Shown here piece by piece: positions 15,760-18,592 of a stretch of 18,592 nucleotides of DNA. Below the pieces are notes generated by a model. The model was not told where the DNA came from. It saw only the letters and a list, made by a program, of their open reading frames with translations, and did no database searches. A program made the translations under genes and the position numbers. The number at the start of each line of letters is the position of its first letter. Within the stretch, counting starts at the first letter, position 1. The stretch comes from a bacterium (GTDB lineage Bacteria > Babelota > Babeliae > Babelales > CAIQNR01). The DNA is taken from positions 1 through 18,592 of the forward strand of contig CANNBR010000011.1 in assembly GCA_947502805.1 (NCBI GenBank). The letters run 5' to 3'.

Positions 15760-15790
15760 AAAGGCTTCCCTTCATTGGGAGGCCTTTTTT
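15760..15790 (+). terminator. Intrinsic terminator after the coiled-coil gene
   Basis: AAAGGCTTCCC (15760-15770) pairs with GGGAGGCCTTT (15777-15787) over eleven pairs with one G-T wobble, around a six-base loop. It runs into six T residues (15785-15790). It lies about 110 bases past the coding stop, before valS. Confidence 0.82.
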
Positions 15791-15861
15791 GCCATCAAAA
15801 CTTTTTGGAAGTAATCTGATAGAGAAAGATTTTTGGTACCTTTAGCCTGGTAAACGCCCCT

Positions 15862-18333
15862 ATGGATAAGAAATACGAAGCGCAGACGCACGAACCCCAC
15901 ATACAAACACACTGGGAACGTGAAGGAACATTCACTGCAAACAAGCATTCTGAAAAGCCTCTCTTTAGCATCGACACCCCTCCTCCTACTATTTCTGGCT
16001 CACTCCATATCGGGCACATATTTTCTTACACCCAAACCGATATCATCGCTCGTTATAAACGCCTTTGCGGCTTTAACGTGTTCTACCCTTTTGGGTTTGA
16101 TGACAACGGCCTTGCAACCGAACGATTTGTAGAAAAAAAGAACAAAGTAAGCGGCTACCACATGGGACGTACCGACTTTATAAAACTGTGCCTTAAGGAA
16201 TCTCACGACTCTGAAAAAACCTTTGAAGCGCTCTGGAAACGCATGGGTATTTCTGCAGACTGGACCCAAACCTATTCAACCATTGCCCCCCTTGCCCAAA
16301 AAATTTCTCAACGTTCTTTCCTTGATCTGTATGAAAAAGGGTTCATCTACCGCAGAGAAGAACCTGCCTTGTATTGCACCCTGTGCCGTACCTCTGTTGC
16401 GCAAGCAGAACTTGATGATGCAGAACAAGCTTCTTCATTTAACGACATCGTGTTTGAAACAAAACTAGGAAAAGATGCGGTCATTAGTACCACTCGCCCA
16501 GAACTCCTTTCATCATGCGTTGCACTTTTTTTTCACCCTGAAGATGAACGCTACCAACACCTTAAAAATAGTACCGCAACTGTTCCTTTATTTGAGTACG
16601 AAGTCCCTATCTTAATGGACGAACTCGTTGATCCTGAAAAAGGAACCGGACTAGTGATGTGCTGCACCTTCGGCGATAAAAACGATATTGCCTGGTTTAA
16701 AAAACATAAACTTCCCTACCGCCAATCGGTTGGCTTTGATGGTATCTGGACAAAGGATACCGGCATGCTTGCAGGGCTCAAGGCGCTTGCAGCACGTGAA
16801 AAAGTTCTTGAAGAATTAAAACAACACGGACTTTTGATTTCACAAAAAAATATCTCACACACCGTTAACGTGCATGAACGCTGCAAAAAAGAAATCGAAT
16901 ACATCGTTCTCACTCAGTGGTTCTTGAATATTCTTGATAACAAGCAAGAATTTTTAGCAGCGCTTGATAAAGTTGAGTGGCACCCAGAGTTCATGAAAGC
17001 TCGTTGCAAAGATTGGATTCAAAATCTGCAATGGGATTGGTGTTTAAGCCGTCAGCGTTTTTATGGAATACCATTTCCTGTCTGGCACTGCACTGAATGC
17101 AAACATGTTATCACCGCTGCCAAATCCGCACTGCCTGTTGATCCACAAGAACAAACACACACACAACCCTGCCCTGCCTGCGGTAGTAATGCGATTGTGC
17201 CTGACACCGATGTTATGGATACCTGGAACACTTCATCATTAACTCCCTACATTTGCGCTGCGCTCTATGATGAAAAAAATGATCCTTTTTCGCACGACTC
17301 AACATTCTTGCCTATGGGTATGCGCCCACAAGCACACGACATTATCCGCACCTGGGCGTTTTATACGATCATAAAAACATTACTACACTCTAAGGTAATG
17401 CCATGGAAAGATATTGTTATCTCTGGGCACGTACTCAGCAAAGACCGTGATAAAATTTCAAAATCACAAGGCAACACGCCGGTTGATCCTGAAAACCTTT
17501 TAAAAGTCTATCCTGCTGATGTCATCCGTTTCTGGACTGCATCAGGAACGCTTGGGCAAGATGTTTCATTCTCTGAAACTCAATTACAAATTGGCCAACG
17601 GCTTTCTACCAAATTGTGGAATGCTTTTAGATTTCTTGAAGAACACATCACCGAAGCCCCTGCACAAGAGCAACCAGAAAACTTAGGAACAGTAAACGAA
17701 TGGCTCTGCCATCAAGCGACCACTTGTTTTGAAAGTTACAGCAACTACTTGGATAAGTATGAATTCAGCCTTGCGCTCCATACCGTTGAACAGTTTTTCT
17801 GGAACGATTTTTGCGATAACTACTTAGAACTGATCAAAAATCAGCTCTTTAATCCTGACCAGTACGATGCTGACACTATCAAGTCTACTCGCTGGACCTT
17901 GTACTATGTTGGGCTGCGTATCTTACAAATGCTTGCACCGTACACGCCGTTTATTACCGAAACGTTGTATCAAACGTTCTATGCAAAAAAACTAGGTATC
18001 ACATCACTGCACCTTACTGCATTTACTGATGTTCAAAAATCACTAAAGTTTGCAGACAGCGCTGCAACTATGAATATTGTGCTGCACCTTGTTGCCACTG
18101 TTCGCCGTTTAAAAACATCAAAACAATTGTCCTTAAAAACACCTCTCAGCTCGCTTACCATTTACAATGCAAACCAAGAACTTTTAAAACTCTTAGTTCC
18201 GCAAGAAGCACTGATCAAAGGGGTTACGCAAGCTGAAACGATTGCCTATGAATTTTCTTCACTCGACGAGCCGGTATTTGAACAACACGGAGATGCGTGG
18301 TCTGCAAAAGTAGCTATTGAGGTTCTACCATGA
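15862..18333 (+). CDS. valS: Valyl-tRNA synthetase, short (archaeal-like) type
   Basis: A class I synthetase that charges tRNA-Val and edits mischarged Thr. The 823-residue product has the HIGH motif at residues 49-52 (SGSLHIGH), FGFDDNGLATERFVE, and an inserted CP1 editing domain (STTRPELLSSCVALF). It also has WDWCLSRQRFYGIPFPVWHC, cysteine pairs that look like zinc sites (C172/C175; C410/C413 with C437/C440), DVMDTWNTSSLTP, and KISKS at 531-535 in place of KMSKS. The tail is an anticodon-binding helical domain, without the long C-terminal coiled-coil arm of most bacterial ValRS. That form, shared with archaea and a few bacteria such as Rickettsia, suggests ancient transfer. No strong Shine-Dalgarno precedes the ATG, so the start is slightly uncertain. 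Confidence 0.94.
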   Translation: MDKKYEAQTHEPHIQTHWEREGTFTANKHSEKPLFSIDTPPPTISGSLHIGHIFSYTQTDIIARYKRLCGFNVFYPFGFDDNGLATERFVEKKNKVSGYHMGRTDFIKLCLKESHDSEKTFEALWKRMGISADWTQTYSTIAPLAQKISQRSFLDLYEKGFIYRREEPALYCTLCRTSVAQAELDDAEQASSFNDIVFETKLGKDAVISTTRPELLSSCVALFFHPEDERYQHLKNSTATVPLFEYEVPILMDELVDPEKGTGLVMCCTFGDKNDIAWFKKHKLPYRQSVGFDGIWTKDTGMLAGLKALAAREKVLEELKQHGLLISQKNISHTVNVHERCKKEIEYIVLTQWFLNILDNKQEFLAALDKVEWHPEFMKARCKDWIQNLQWDWCLSRQRFYGIPFPVWHCTECKHVITAAKSALPVDPQEQTHTQPCPACGSNAIVPDTDVMDTWNTSSLTPYICAALYDEKNDPFSHDSTFLPMGMRPQAHDIIRTWAFYTIIKTLLHSKVMPWKDIVISGHVLSKDRDKISKSQGNTPVDPENLLKVYPADVIRFWTASGTLGQDVSFSETQLQIGQRLSTKLWNAFRFLEEHITEAPAQEQPENLGTVNEWLCHQATTCFESYSNYLDKYEFSLALHTVEQFFWNDFCDNYLELIKNQLFNPDQYDADTIKSTRWTLYYVGLRILQMLAPYTPFITETLYQTFYAKKLGITSLHLTAFTDVQKSLKFADSAATMNIVLHLVATVRRLKTSKQLSLKTPLSSLTIYNANQELLKLLVPQEALIKGVTQAETIAYEFSSLDEPVFEQHGDAWSAKVAIEVLP

Positions 18334-18348
18334 TCATTATAAAAGTCC

Positions 18349-18506
18349 GTGTCATTGCGAGCTATTGCTTAACAACAGTGCATGCTAAGATAAAGAACCA
18401 CAGTCTAATAAATGAAGAAAAAAGCAAAATCCCTGTCATTGCGAGCTTGCGAAGCAATCCCTCACTCGCCCGCTAAGGAAAGCAACCATAGCCTGATCTT
18501 TAATGA
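18349..18506 (+). repeat. Tandem pair of TCATTGCGAGC-type dispersed repeat units
   Basis: Units at about 18349-18415 and 18433-18506 both contain GTCATTGCGAGCT near the start. They then share GCTAAG..AA, AACCA.AG.CT and a final AATGA in the same order. The second unit holds small inverted arms ATTGC (18438-18442) and GCAAT (18454-18458). Similar GTCATTGCGAGC...GAAGCAATC elements are known as intergenic repeats in many bacteria. The pair fills the gap between valS and the GIY-YIG gene. Confidence 0.65.
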
Positions 18507-18515
18507 GTTAGAATT

Positions 18516-18592
18516 ATGAAACAACCTTGTGTGTATATTATGGCAGACCGACCTGGAGGCACTCTTTATACAGGAGTAACCTCCAATCTTTT
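18516..18592 (+). CDS. GIY-YIG nuclease domain protein, N-terminal start (cut by window edge)
   Basis: Only 25 codons are visible, starting MKQPCVYIMADRPGGTLYTG and followed by VTSNL. This matches the opening of small stand-alone GIY-YIG proteins of the UPF0213/YhbQ type: VYIM is the GIY-like strand, LYTGVT the YIG-like strand, separated by about ten residues. Full-length members are around 80-100 residues and are predicted single-domain endonucleases of mostly unknown role. The catalytic Arg and Glu lie beyond the window. The upstream sequence has no strong ribosome site. The gene directly follows two tandem dispersed repeat units. The family call is good despite the short length. Confidence 0.82.
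   Translation, partial: MKQPCVYIMADRPGGTLYTGVTSNL

Overview
The window looks like chromosomal DNA from a small-genome, low-GC, host-associated bacterium. The best guess is a member of Dependentiae (TM6)/Babeliae. This is an inference from the combination of a large secreted ankyrin-repeat protein, a bacterial TMTC-like membrane glycosyltransferase with TPRs, a deoxynucleoside kinase of the type common in eukaryotes and large DNA viruses, a short archaeal-style valyl-tRNA synthetase, and signal-peptide proteins with no recognisable homologue. No rRNA, tRNA, CRISPR array or complete transposon was seen.

Layout. (1) 1-2333, minus strand: a division cluster ftsQ-ftsA-ftsZ. ftsZ is cut by the window edge, ftsQ and ftsA overlap, and a good sigma70-like promoter precedes ftsQ. 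(2) 2548-4886: a 763-residue exported ankyrin-repeat protein with recently duplicated internal modules, closed by a strong terminator. (3) 4901-5852: a small dispersed repeat, then an RlmB-like rRNA methyltransferase on the minus strand with its own promoter. (4) 5934-7543: a small exported or membrane protein whose stop overlaps the start of alanine racemase. (5) 7566-8421: an inverted pair of repeat units, then a deoxynucleoside kinase whose promoter seems to use the edge of the repeat. (6) 8426-11731, minus strand: a FAD-dependent amine/amino-acid oxidase-like enzyme, tyrosyl-tRNA synthetase, and a site-2-protease-like membrane protein that has lost its zinc-binding motifs. (7) 11895-15790: the TMTC-like protein and a secreted coiled-coil protein, each followed by a near-identical terminator. 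(8) 15862-18592: valyl-tRNA synthetase, a tandem pair of TCATTGCGAGC-type repeats, and the start of a GIY-YIG nuclease gene.

Housekeeping genes (division, translation, cell-wall D-alanine, rRNA modification, nucleotide salvage) are interleaved with lineage-specific exported proteins that could act at the host interface. The intergenic gaps carry degenerate copies of palindromic repeat families. No intergenic gap exceeds about 285 bases. The points most worth a second look are the protease-dead M50 homologue, the repeat family and its adjacency to a GIY-YIG gene, the duplicated ankyrin modules, and the twin terminators around the coiled-coil gene.
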